Source of the DNA: Winogradskyella sediminis
Lineage (GTDB): Bacteria; Bacteroidota; Bacteroidia; Flavobacteriales; Flavobacteriaceae
Length of the DNA stretch: 64,000 nt
Assembly (NCBI RefSeq): GCF_003387355.1
Contig: NZ_QUNH01000001.1
Span: forward strand, 940,023 to 1,004,022
Direction of reading: 5' to 3'
Positions 17,240-24,939 of the stretch are shown piece after piece. Below the pieces are notes generated by a model. It made no database searches, had not been told where the DNA came from, and worked only from the letters and a program-made list of their open reading frames with translations. Position 1 is the first letter of the stretch, and each line of letters begins with the position of its first letter. The translations under genes were made by a program, and so were the position numbers.

Positions 17240-18094
17240 ATGAAATTTTATATACTATTTATCACCGTTTTAATTGGAGGTTTTGGGTGTGCCCAAGATC
17301 TAAATAAAGAACAGTTAAAAGTCGAAAAAAAGGCTAATAACTTGGTTTATAAAGCGAATGAGTTGGTTAGTGAAGATAATTATGTAGAGGCTGAAATGGC
17401 GTACAGAGAAGCCATTTCCCAAGCTCCGTCTAAAGCAACAGGAGCCTATAATTTAGCCCATTCTTACTATAAAAAAGGAAGTTTTGACGAAGCTTTGTTT
17501 AGAAGTCAAGAAGCGGCTAATAATGCTATTACAAAGGATGAAAAGCACCGAGCATTCCACAATATTGGCAATATCTTAATGCAGAATAAGCAATGTAAAC
17601 AAGCTGTAGAAGCTTATAAAAATGCATTGAGAAACAATCCTAATGACGAAGAGTCGAGATACAACTACGCTTTAGCTAAAGAATGTGCCGATCAGCAAAA
17701 AGATGATGGTGGAGGAGAAGATGATAAAAAGGACGAGAACAAAGACGACCAACAAAATAAGGAAGACGAGCAAAAGAAAGAGGACGAGAATAAAGACAAT
17801 AAAGACCAAAAGGACGATCAAGATAAAAAAGACGAAGGAGACCAGGATAAAAAAGATGGTGATAAGGAAAAGGATGATGACGGAAAACCAAAAGATGATA
17901 AAAAGGACGACGGCAAAGGTAAGGAAGACAATAAGGATAAGAACCAAAAGCCTAAGCCACAACCAGGACAAATGTCTCCACAGCAGATAAAGAATATTTT
18001 AGAAGCGATGCAAAACCAAGAACAAAAGGTTCAGGAAAAAATGAATGCAGAAAAACAAAAAGGAGCAAAAGTAAAAACAGATAAGGATTGGTAA
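17240..18094 (+). CDS. batC: BatC: periplasmic TPR protein with Lys/Asp-rich tail
   Basis: A 284-residue protein. The signal peptide (residues 1-18) ends FGCAQ; the Cys may be lipidated or simply precede the cut. Residues about 30-145 form TPR repeats (AEMAYREAISQAPSKATGAY, later AVEAYKNALRNNPNDEES). Residues about 150-235 are almost only Asp, Lys, Glu and Gln, followed by PGQMSPQQIKNILEAMQNQE, a conserved BatC-type end. The charged tract is disordered and low-complexity. In the family BatC is proposed to bridge BatA and BatB in the periplasm. Confidence 0.85.
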   Translation: MKFYILFITVLIGGFGCAQDLNKEQLKVEKKANNLVYKANELVSEDNYVEAEMAYREAISQAPSKATGAYNLAHSYYKKGSFDEALFRSQEAANNAITKDEKHRAFHNIGNILMQNKQCKQAVEAYKNALRNNPNDEESRYNYALAKECADQQKDDGGGEDDKKDENKDDQQNKEDEQKKEDENKDNKDQKDDQDKKDEGDQDKKDGDKEKDDDGKPKDDKKDDGKGKEDNKDKNQKPKPQPGQMSPQQIKNILEAMQNQEQKVQEKMNAEKQKGAKVKTDKDW

Positions 18095-18135
18095 ATTTGC
18101 TGACGCTGTTCAGTTAGAAATATGCTAAATTATAA

Positions 18136-19908
18136 ATGAAAGTAATTAAAAACATATCCCTTCTATTTCTAATACTTGCTACAAGTATCGCCTCAGCACA
18201 AGTAAAATTTGAAGCCAAGGTGAGCAAGAAAAAACTAGGAGTTAATGAACGTTTGCGTATTGACTTTGAAATGAACCAAGATGGAGATAATTTTGTGCCT
18301 CCAAGTTTTGCTGATTTCGATGTCGTTGGAGGTCCTAATACGTCTGTGAGTAACAAATATTTAAATGGTAAACGAACATATTCTAAAACATATAGTTATT
18401 TCTTAGCACCAAAAAAGCAAGGTAATTTTACAATTAAACAGGCGACCATTGAGATTAACGGTGAGGTTTTTAAAACCTTTCCTATTACAGTAAAAGTTAC
18501 GGCAGCTGTAAGTGCGCCCAACGGCAATGCAGCGGCTTCTGATGTTGCTTCAGAAAAAATACATTTAGTGGCTGAGGTGTCTAATACAAATCCGTATCTT
18601 AATGAGGCCATAACAGTCGTTTACAAACTCTATGTATCTACAGAAATAGGAGTGAGTAGTAATTGGCGAGAAAAAGAAATTCCACGATTTAATGATTTTT
18701 GGAGTCAGAATATCGAAATTAAAGGACTTCCTGTTCAAGAAGGTGAGTTTAAAGGAGAAAACTATCGCTATGTTGTACTTAGAAAAACGGTGCTATATCC
18801 TCAAAAAACAGGAGCATTAAAAATAGAGCCACTCGTTATGGATATTACGGCAGAAGTGCCATCTGATAAAGTTGATATCTTTGGAAGACGTTTAATGACA
18901 AAAATTCCAAAAGAAGTCACAGCAGGAAGCAGAACCATTAATGTAAAACCCTTGCCAGAAAACGGTAAACCATCTGATTTTAAAGGAGCTGTGGGTAAAT
19001 TTGATTTTAAAGTTTCAACATCTAAAACGCAGTTGAATGCCACGGAATCACTACAGGCAAAAATTGAAGTTTCAGGGAAAGGAAATCTAAAATTATTTGA
19101 ATTGCCAAAACTTACAGTGCCAAGTTCATTGGAAGTTTACGAACCAGAGCATCAAGAAAATGTTCGAACCAATATTTATGGCATGCAAGGTAATATTTCA
19201 GATACCTATACTATCGTACCTCAGTATAAAGGAAAATACCCTGTGCCAACTATTTCATTTTCATATTTTGATTTAGAAACGGAAAGTTATAAGCGTATTT
19301 CTTCAGACGATATTGTTATCGATGTTGTAGAAGGGCCTACTGCAGCAGCAAGTCATACTGAAAATACAACGGCAAATACAAAGCAATCAGTGCAACCCAA
19401 TACAAATACATTTGCTTTTATAAAAACGACATCAAACTGGGTAAGTACCACAACAGAACCATTTTTTAAATCCACAGGCTTTTGGTCATTGCTATTAGTG
19501 CCATTTTTGGCAATTCCTCTGGCTATAGTAGTAAGACGTAAAAAGGATGAACGCGATGCAGATGTACAGGGAAATCGTTTAAGAAAAGCAGATCGTTTAG
19601 CAAAGAAATATTTGGGAGAAGCTAAGAAAACTATGGGTAAAAAAGAAGCGTTTTACTTGGCATTAGAGAAAGCACTTCATAATTATTTAAAAGCCAAACT
19701 CAATATTGAAACTAGTGATTTTAATAAAGAGAAAATTGAAAATTTGCTAAGAGAACGTCAAGTTGAAACGGATGTGGTTTCAAATTTTATTTCAATTTTA
19801 GAGAATTGTGAATTGGCACGTTATACACCAATTACACAAGTAACAATGCAGAATGATTATGATAAAGCGGCGAAAACAATTTCATTAATAGATAAGCAGC
19901 TAAGATAA
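18136..19908 (+). CDS. batD: BatD family protein
   Basis: A 590-residue protein with a signal peptide (MKVIKNISLLFLILAT, cut after ASA), a long series of beta-sandwich domains (KVSKKKLGVNERLRIDFEM at the start, as in BatD), one membrane helix near 448-467 (FWSLLLVPFLAIPLAIVV) and a cytoplasmic helical tail. BatD proteins are common in Bacteroidota aerotolerance operons; biochemical role is undefined. It ends 1 nt before the BatE start. Confidence 0.88.
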   Translation: MKVIKNISLLFLILATSIASAQVKFEAKVSKKKLGVNERLRIDFEMNQDGDNFVPPSFADFDVVGGPNTSVSNKYLNGKRTYSKTYSYFLAPKKQGNFTIKQATIEINGEVFKTFPITVKVTAAVSAPNGNAAASDVASEKIHLVAEVSNTNPYLNEAITVVYKLYVSTEIGVSSNWREKEIPRFNDFWSQNIEIKGLPVQEGEFKGENYRYVVLRKTVLYPQKTGALKIEPLVMDITAEVPSDKVDIFGRRLMTKIPKEVTAGSRTINVKPLPENGKPSDFKGAVGKFDFKVSTSKTQLNATESLQAKIEVSGKGNLKLFELPKLTVPSSLEVYEPEHQENVRTNIYGMQGNISDTYTIVPQYKGKYPVPTISFSYFDLETESYKRISSDDIVIDVVEGPTAAASHTENTTANTKQSVQPNTNTFAFIKTTSNWVSTTTEPFFKSTGFWSLLLVPFLAIPLAIVVRRKKDERDADVQGNRLRKADRLAKKYLGEAKKTMGKKEAFYLALEKALHNYLKAKLNIETSDFNKEKIENLLRERQVETDVVSNFISILENCELARYTPITQVTMQNDYDKAAKTISLIDKQLR

Positions 19909-19909
19909 T

Positions 19910-20668
19910 ATGAGAGCCATTACTTTTTTACTTATATGTTGTTTTAACCTTATTGGTTTTTCGCAAAATGATGAACGTTTTAGCGAAGCTAATGCGCTGT
20001 ATAATGATGGTAAGTTTGCTGAAGCCATTGATAAATACGAATCTATTTTAGATTCAGATGTGCATTCTGCTGAGTTGTATTTTAATTTAGGAAATGCCAA
20101 TTATAAGCTCAATAATATTGCTCCTAGTATTTATTATTATGAAAAAGCGCTGCTATTGGCACCTAATGATAAGGATATAGAGAACAATCTGGCCTTTGCG
20201 CAAAACATGACGATTGATGCCATTGACAAAGTACCTACAGTCGGATTTTCAAGAATTGTAAATAACATAGTTAATACTTTTAGTGCAGATACATGGGCAA
20301 GAATTGCAGTAGGTGGTGTGTTATTATTTGTAATTATATTCTTAGCCTACCATTTTTCTTATACCAGTTCTAAAAAACGAATTGCTTTTGTTGTCAGTGT
20401 TATTAGTTTATTTGTAGCTTGTATAGCTATCATCATGGCATTTCAGAAGGAGGAGCTAAGTAAAAAAGATAATCCTGCAATTGTGTTTTCTCAAGAAAGT
20501 AGAGTGAAAACGGATCCAAATCCCACAAGTGAAGAGGTGTTTAGACTGCATGAAGGCACTAAAGTACAAGTGTTAGAAACTTATGAAGATTGGAGTAAAA
20601 TTCAACTATCGGATAATTCTACAGGTTGGATTCCGTCCAAGGATATTAAAATATTGAAACATTTTTAG
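19910..20668 (+). CDS. batE: BatE: TPR plus SH3-domain membrane protein
   Basis: A 252-residue protein: signal peptide (MRAITFLLICCFNLIGFSQ), two TPR-like units (residues about 24-95), two adjacent membrane helices (IAVGGVLLFVIIFLAYHF and FVVSVISLFVACIAIIMAF) and a C-terminal bacterial SH3 domain (VQVLETYEDWSKIQLSD, TGWIPSKDI). This layout is typical of BatE, the last gene of the operon. No terminator is obvious after it. Confidence 0.87.
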   Translation: MRAITFLLICCFNLIGFSQNDERFSEANALYNDGKFAEAIDKYESILDSDVHSAELYFNLGNANYKLNNIAPSIYYYEKALLLAPNDKDIENNLAFAQNMTIDAIDKVPTVGFSRIVNNIVNTFSADTWARIAVGGVLLFVIIFLAYHFSYTSSKKRIAFVVSVISLFVACIAIIMAFQKEELSKKDNPAIVFSQESRVKTDPNPTSEEVFRLHEGTKVQVLETYEDWSKIQLSDNSTGWIPSKDIKILKHF

Positions 20669-20702
20669 AACTAATTTAACATTTAGTTAAATTGGAAGAT
20701 AT

Positions 20703-20710
20703 TATATTTG
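20703..20710 (+). promoter_or_regulatory. -7 box TATATTTG close to ATG of small membrane protein
   Basis: An exact TAnnTTTG box ending 6 nt before ATG 20717. If used, transcription would start at or next to the start codon. No well-spaced -33 TTG is visible. Confidence 0.45.
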
Positions 20711-20716
20711 TCGCTT

Positions 20717-21010
20717 ATGCAAAAAAGCACCAAATACAGAATCGCTGTTTTTTTAACCATAGTATTTATGGCGCTTATCTCTGCACCCACAATTATTATG
20801 TCTATTGATGATTCAATTGATGTAGCATGTTTTTTCAGTATTACTGAAGAAGAAGAGAATTCACATGCTAAATTATTGTTTGATAAAAATCACCAAGATT
20901 CAGAATTTTTAATTGAAGATCAGGATGTAACACATCTTGAAGGCTATAGATTTAAAAACTATCCTAAGCCACATCTCAACTTAATTTCTCCACCACCCGA
21001 TTTTATTTAA
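20717..21010 (+). CDS. Small membrane-anchored protein of unknown function
   Basis: A 97-residue protein starting at ATG 20717; an upstream TTG at 20708 is less likely because it overlaps the -7 box. Residues 8-28 (YRIAVFLTIVFMALISAPTI) form a membrane segment or signal. The rest is acidic and ends with a proline-rich YPKPHLNLISPPPDF. I do not recognise a family. It directly precedes the SulP/carbonic anhydrase genes, and its spacing suggests it could be expressed with them, though an inverted repeat lies between. Confidence 0.6.
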   Translation: MQKSTKYRIAVFLTIVFMALISAPTIIMSIDDSIDVACFFSITEEEENSHAKLLFDKNHQDSEFLIEDQDVTHLEGYRFKNYPKPHLNLISPPPDFI

Positions 21011-21063
21011 TATTTTTTCGCCCGACACGTCATGTGTCCCCCAAAAAAAAAAATATTAAAATC

Positions 21064-21086
21064 ACTATTGAAATCGCTTCAATAGT
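21064..21086 (+). repeat. Perfect 9-bp inverted repeat before first SulP gene
   Basis: ACTATTGAA (21064-21072) and TTCAATAGT (21078-21086) flank the 5-nt loop ATCGC. It ends 18 nt before the SulP ATG. No T-run follows, so it is either an operator or a leader hairpin affecting translation start. Confidence 0.5.
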
Positions 21087-21104
21087 ATAAAATCATTATA
21101 TCAA

Positions 21105-22697
21105 ATGTTTAAAACATTAAAAAGCGACTTGCCTGCAAGTGTCGTTGTATTTTTTGTGGCATTACCTTTATGTTTAGGTATTGCTTTAGCCAGTGGAGCA
21201 CCTCTTTTCTCTGGTTTAATTGCTGGAATTATTGGAGGAGTTGTAGTAGGAGCCTTAAGTGGTTCTAAGATTGGAGTTAGTGGACCTGCAGCAGGTTTGG
21301 CTGCTATTGTATTAACTGCCATAGGAACTTTAGGTGGTTATGAAAACTTTTTAGTTGCTGTAGTATTAGGTGGAGTAATTCAATTACTTTTTGGTGTTTT
21401 AAAAGCCGGAATTATTGGGTATTATTTTCCATCATCAGTAATTAAAGGCATGTTAACAGGTATTGGAATAATCATTATATTAAAACAAATTCCTCATTTC
21501 TTTGGTTACGATGCAGAACCAGAAGGAGCTGATAGTTTTGTTGAGGCTTCTGGAGAAAATACATTTTCTGCTTTACTTAATATTTTCGATAACCTTATAC
21601 TTGGTTCAATGGTCGTTGGCTTTATTGCCTTAGGTATTTTATTGTTGTGGAGTAATGTCTTAGTTAAAAAAGGTAAGTTTTTTGAAATTATACAAGGACC
21701 ATTAGTCGCTGTGGTTGTTGGTATTGTTTTTTATATCGTTACACAATCTAATGAGACTCTTGCCATTGCAAATTCACATTTGGTTAGTGTGCCTGTTCCA
21801 GATAGTTTTGATTCATTTATTGGGCAATTTAGTTTCCCTAATTTTTCAGCAATTACAAATCCTGAAGTATGGATTGTAGCATTTACTATTGCACTCGTAG
21901 CAAGTTTAGAAACCTTATTGTGTGTTGAAGCAACGGATAAATTAGATCCCGATAAAAACGTAACACCAACAAATAGAGAGTTATTAGCCCAAGGTACAGG
22001 TAATATATTATCTGGTTTGGTCGGTGGTTTGCCAATAACGCAAGTAATTGTAAGAAGTTCTGCTAATATTCAATCTGGTGGAAAGAGTAAATTATCTACC
22101 ATCTTACATGGGTTTTTACTATTAATTTCGGTTATTTTAATTCCAACTTTATTAAATAAAATTCCTTTATCTGTATTGGCAGCTATTTTATTAATAGTAG
22201 GCTATAAATTAGCAAAACCTGCATTGTTTGTGAAAATGTATAAGTTAGGATGGAAACAATCTGTGCCTTTCTTTGTTACGGTTTTTGGAATCGTATTTAC
22301 AGATCTATTAGTAGGTATTGGTTTAGGTTTGGTCGTTGGTATTATTGTTATTTTATTAAAAAGCTACCAAAACTCTCATTTCTTGCATATTGAAGATCAC
22401 AGTAATGGAAAACATAAAATTAAGATGGCACTTGCCGAAGAGGTAACTTTCTTTAACAAAGGTGCGATTTTAAAAGAATTAGATAGTTTACCAAGAGATA
22501 CCTATTTAGAATTTGATGTCACCAAAACAAGATATCTCGATTATGATATTATAGAAATTCTTGAAGATTTTGCCTTTAAAGCCAAAGAGAGAAATATAGA
22601 TATCAAATTAATTTCAAAACGTGGAATTGTTGAAAATCCACCAAGTTTTATTGAGTTTTTTCAACTGAGACCTAAATCTAGTTTAAGTTTAAGTTAG
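21105..22697 (+). CDS. SulP-family anion transporter, probable bicarbonate uptake
   Basis: A 530-residue SulP protein. The N-terminal SULTR core has about 12-14 helices beginning DLPASVVVFFVALPLCLGIA, with the family motif around SKIGVSGPAAGLAAIV. A C-terminal STAS-like domain follows (VTFFNKGAILKELDSLPRDTYLEFDVT). SulP proteins carry sulfate, bicarbonate or other anions. Bicarbonate is inferred because carbonic anhydrases are clustered with it. It lies 6 nt upstream of the stress-protein gene. Confidence 0.85.
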   Translation: MFKTLKSDLPASVVVFFVALPLCLGIALASGAPLFSGLIAGIIGGVVVGALSGSKIGVSGPAAGLAAIVLTAIGTLGGYENFLVAVVLGGVIQLLFGVLKAGIIGYYFPSSVIKGMLTGIGIIIILKQIPHFFGYDAEPEGADSFVEASGENTFSALLNIFDNLILGSMVVGFIALGILLLWSNVLVKKGKFFEIIQGPLVAVVVGIVFYIVTQSNETLAIANSHLVSVPVPDSFDSFIGQFSFPNFSAITNPEVWIVAFTIALVASLETLLCVEATDKLDPDKNVTPTNRELLAQGTGNILSGLVGGLPITQVIVRSSANIQSGGKSKLSTILHGFLLLISVILIPTLLNKIPLSVLAAILLIVGYKLAKPALFVKMYKLGWKQSVPFFVTVFGIVFTDLLVGIGLGLVVGIIVILLKSYQNSHFLHIEDHSNGKHKIKMALAEEVTFFNKGAILKELDSLPRDTYLEFDVTKTRYLDYDIIEILEDFAFKAKERNIDIKLISKRGIVENPPSFIEFFQLRPKSSLSLS

Positions 22698-22703
22698 AAC
22701 GCT

Positions 22704-23504
22704 ATGAAAAATAATAGATATAAAATCTTAGTACTTTCCGACCTAAAGAAGTCGGAAAGTACATTATTGAAAAGTAGCGTTGGCTTGGCCAAAATGATTG
22801 ATGGAGAAGTAAAATTGTTTCATGTTAAAAAGCATATAGATATTGTAAAGCGAGAGAATCAATTCTCTGCTATGCGAAGTCTAAATGAAGAACATAACAA
22901 TACTAAAAAACAAATAGATAATTTAGTTGAAACGTTTTCACATACCTATGGTTTAAATATTAGTGGCAATTATGCTTTTGGAAAAATAAAGGAAGAAATA
23001 CAGAAACAAATCGAACTTTATAATCCAGATGTTATTGTTTTAGGACAACGAGATGCCTCATCATTTAAGTTAATTGGAGATAGCGTTACCCGTTTTATTC
23101 TAAAAAAGTTTAAAGGAATTGTGATGATTGCTTCAAATGAAAATGCCTTAGAACCAGACAAAAAAATGACATTAGCAATGTTAAATGGTTCTCGTAAAAT
23201 TTTTAATACAGGTCTGTCAAAAGCGTTAATGACACATACAGCAACTCCTTTAAAATCTTTCAAAATTATAAGTAGCCAAAACGAAGAAGCAGAAGCTTTA
23301 GATGTTATGGAAGACAAAGTGATTGAGTATAAATTTGAGCAGAATGATAATACTTTAACCACACTATCTTCTTATCTTTTAAAAAGTAATATTAACTTAT
23401 TGTGTGTAGATAGAAATGAAAAACAAAAGAAAAGCACACAAGAAATGCCTTTACATGAGGTAGTCAATAAGATCAATGTTTCGGTATTAGTTTCAGAAGC
23501 ATAA
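22704..23504 (+). CDS. Universal stress protein family, tandem-domain
   Basis: A 266-residue protein. The first half has the UspA pattern: YKILVLSDLKKSESTLL at the first beta strand, VIVLGQRDASSF in the middle and GIVMIASN at the end. The second half looks like a degenerate second Usp domain. The nucleotide-binding GxxGS motif is replaced by LIGDSVTRF, so ATP binding is doubtful. Located between a SulP and a carbonic anhydrase gene, it may modulate the transporter (inference). Its first codons contain a perfect 12-bp inverted repeat. Confidence 0.75.
   Translation: MKNNRYKILVLSDLKKSESTLLKSSVGLAKMIDGEVKLFHVKKHIDIVKRENQFSAMRSLNEEHNNTKKQIDNLVETFSHTYGLNISGNYAFGKIKEEIQKQIELYNPDVIVLGQRDASSFKLIGDSVTRFILKKFKGIVMIASNENALEPDKKMTLAMLNGSRKIFNTGLSKALMTHTATPLKSFKIISSQNEEAEALDVMEDKVIEYKFEQNDNTLTTLSSYLLKSNINLLCVDRNEKQKKSTQEMPLHEVVNKINVSVLVSEA
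22731..22762 (+). repeat. Perfect 12-bp inverted repeat inside start of stress-protein gene
   Basis: GTACTTTCCGAC (22731-22742) and GTCGGAAAGTAC (22751-22762) are exact complements around an 8-nt loop, at codons about 10-20. It would form a stable mRNA hairpin near the translation start. No T-run follows, so it is not a terminator; an RNA-processing or translation-control element is possible. Confidence 0.55.
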
Positions 23505-23543
23505 TCAAACACAAATTTTAATAAAAATATAAAAACATATACG

Positions 23544-24170
23544 ATGAAAGCACATACAAAAGAAACACAAGCTACAATGACACCAGAAAAGTCATTGCAA
23601 TATTTAAAAGAAGGTAATAAAAGATTTCAAGATAACTTAAAAGCTAATCGTAACTTATTAGAGCAAGTAAACGATACTAGTGAGGGACAATTTCCGTTTG
23701 CAACGATTTTAAGTTGTATCGATTCTAGAGTGTCAGCAGAATTGGTTTTTGATCAAGGTTTAGGTGATATCTTTAGTGTGCGTATTGCAGGTAATTTTGT
23801 CAACGAAGATATTTTAGGAAGCATGGAATTTGCATGTAAATTAGCAGGAACAAAACTTATTGTAGTACTTGGACATACCAGTTGTGGTGCTGTAAAAGGA
23901 GCTTGTGATCATGCAGAAATGGGTAATTTAACAAAGTTGATAGAAAAAATTACACCTGCAGTAAATGCCGTTACAGAGCCTAAAGATGAAGGTTTACGTA
24001 CCTCTAAAAATTTAGATTTTGTTGATGAGGTTTCTAAGAAAAACGTTGAATTAACAATAGATAGAATTCATGCTGAAAGTCCAATATTAACAGAAATGGA
24101 AAAGAAAGGTGAGATAAAAATTGTTGGTGCTATGTATAATATTAATACTGGTGCAGTAGAGTTTTACTAA
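23544..24170 (+). CDS. Beta-class carbonic anhydrase
   Basis: A 208-residue beta-carbonic anhydrase catalysing CO2/bicarbonate interconversion. Zinc ligands are Cys58, His111 and Cys114, and the Asp60-Arg62 dyad is in SCIDSRVSAEL; GHTSCGAVKGA follows. No convincing signal peptide, so probably cytoplasmic. It lies 40 bp after the stress-protein gene and 17 bp before the DUF2490 gene. It differs clearly from the second carbonic anhydrase at 26809, so the pair is not a recent duplication. Confidence 0.9.
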   Translation: MKAHTKETQATMTPEKSLQYLKEGNKRFQDNLKANRNLLEQVNDTSEGQFPFATILSCIDSRVSAELVFDQGLGDIFSVRIAGNFVNEDILGSMEFACKLAGTKLIVVLGHTSCGAVKGACDHAEMGNLTKLIEKITPAVNAVTEPKDEGLRTSKNLDFVDEVSKKNVELTIDRIHAESPILTEMEKKGEIKIVGAMYNINTGAVEFY

Positions 24171-24187
24171 AAATAACTTACATATAA

Positions 24188-24871
24188 ATGAGTCGATTTA
24201 AATTAAAAAAGACGAGTAAAATAGCAACACTAATCATCGCATTAGTGTTGCCTTTTTTTGCTATGAGTCAAGATAGTAATTTAGGAAATTGGTTAATATA
24301 CATAGGTAACAAAAAGCTAAATTCTAAATGGAATATTCATAATGAAGTGCAGTATAGAAATTATAATGCCGTTGGTGATTTAGAGCAATTACTACTTAGA
24401 ACTGGTGTTGGCTATAATTTATCTGATAATAATGATAATATTTTATTAGGATACGGTTATATCTTGTCAGAAAATTACATAGATGATACTGATGATAAAA
24501 CCGCTGTAAATGAGCATCGAATTTTTCAGCAATTTACAACGAAACAAAAGGTTGGTAAAGTGGGTTTAAGTCATCGCTATAGATTTGAGCAGCGATTTGT
24601 TGAAGATGATTTTAAAATGCGTTTTAGATATTTCTTAGGTGTAAAAATACCACTTCAATATAAAGAAGAAGCTAAGAACCCTTTATACGTATCCTTGTAT
24701 AATGAAATCTTTTTAAATACTGAGTCTTCTGTTTTTGATAGAAACCGCGTATTTGGTGGTATTGGTTATACATTTTCGGATAATTTAAGACTAGAACTAG
24801 GATATATGAATCAGTTTTTTGAAACCTCAGGAAGGGATCAAATAAATATTATTGCTTTTGTTAATTTCTAA
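24188..24871 (+). CDS. DUF2490 outer-membrane beta-barrel protein
   Basis: A 227-residue protein with a signal peptide (KIATLIIALVLPFFAMSQ region) and a mature domain matching DUF2490: GNWLIYIGNKKLNSKWNIHN, then repeated amphipathic strands such as LLLRTGVGYNL and RVFGGIGYTF, ending in an aromatic-terminated strand (IIAFVNF). Probably a small outer-membrane barrel. Repeated association with SulP and carbonic anhydrase genes would fit a role as an outer-membrane route, but that is inference. A terminator-like hairpin lies within its signal-peptide codons. Confidence 0.75.
   Translation: MSRFKLKKTSKIATLIIALVLPFFAMSQDSNLGNWLIYIGNKKLNSKWNIHNEVQYRNYNAVGDLEQLLLRTGVGYNLSDNNDNILLGYGYILSENYIDDTDDKTAVNEHRIFQQFTTKQKVGKVGLSHRYRFEQRFVEDDFKMRFRYFLGVKIPLQYKEEAKNPLYVSLYNEIFLNTESSVFDRNRVFGGIGYTFSDNLRLELGYMNQFFETSGRDQINIIAFVNF
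24224..24259 (+). terminator. Intragenic terminator-like hairpin in DUF2490 signal-peptide codons
   Basis: GCAACACTAAT (24224-24234) and ATTAGTGTTGC (24241-24251) form a perfect 11-bp stem with a 6-nt loop, followed immediately by C and a run of seven T. It has all features of an intrinsic terminator but lies in frame inside a coding sequence, about 36 nt after the ATG. It could attenuate transcription into DUF2490, the second SulP and the second carbonic anhydrase. Confidence 0.6.
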
Positions 24872-24939
24872 CAAAACTTTGTGAAAGGGTTTCGGTTTAA
24901 GTAAAAATTAGACTATTTTAATCCAATAATTATTGAACT

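Noticed and set aside
17685..17990. 101-residue basic ORF in another frame inside batC, plus two long minus-strand ORFs there
   Set aside because: They arise from the AAG/GAC low-complexity tract of batC; their translations are repetitive Lys/Arg or Ile/Val-Phe strings with no start context.
24924..24935. 12-bp palindrome CAATAATTATTG just before SulP2
   Set aside because: Composed almost only of A/T and short; too likely by chance to call an operator.
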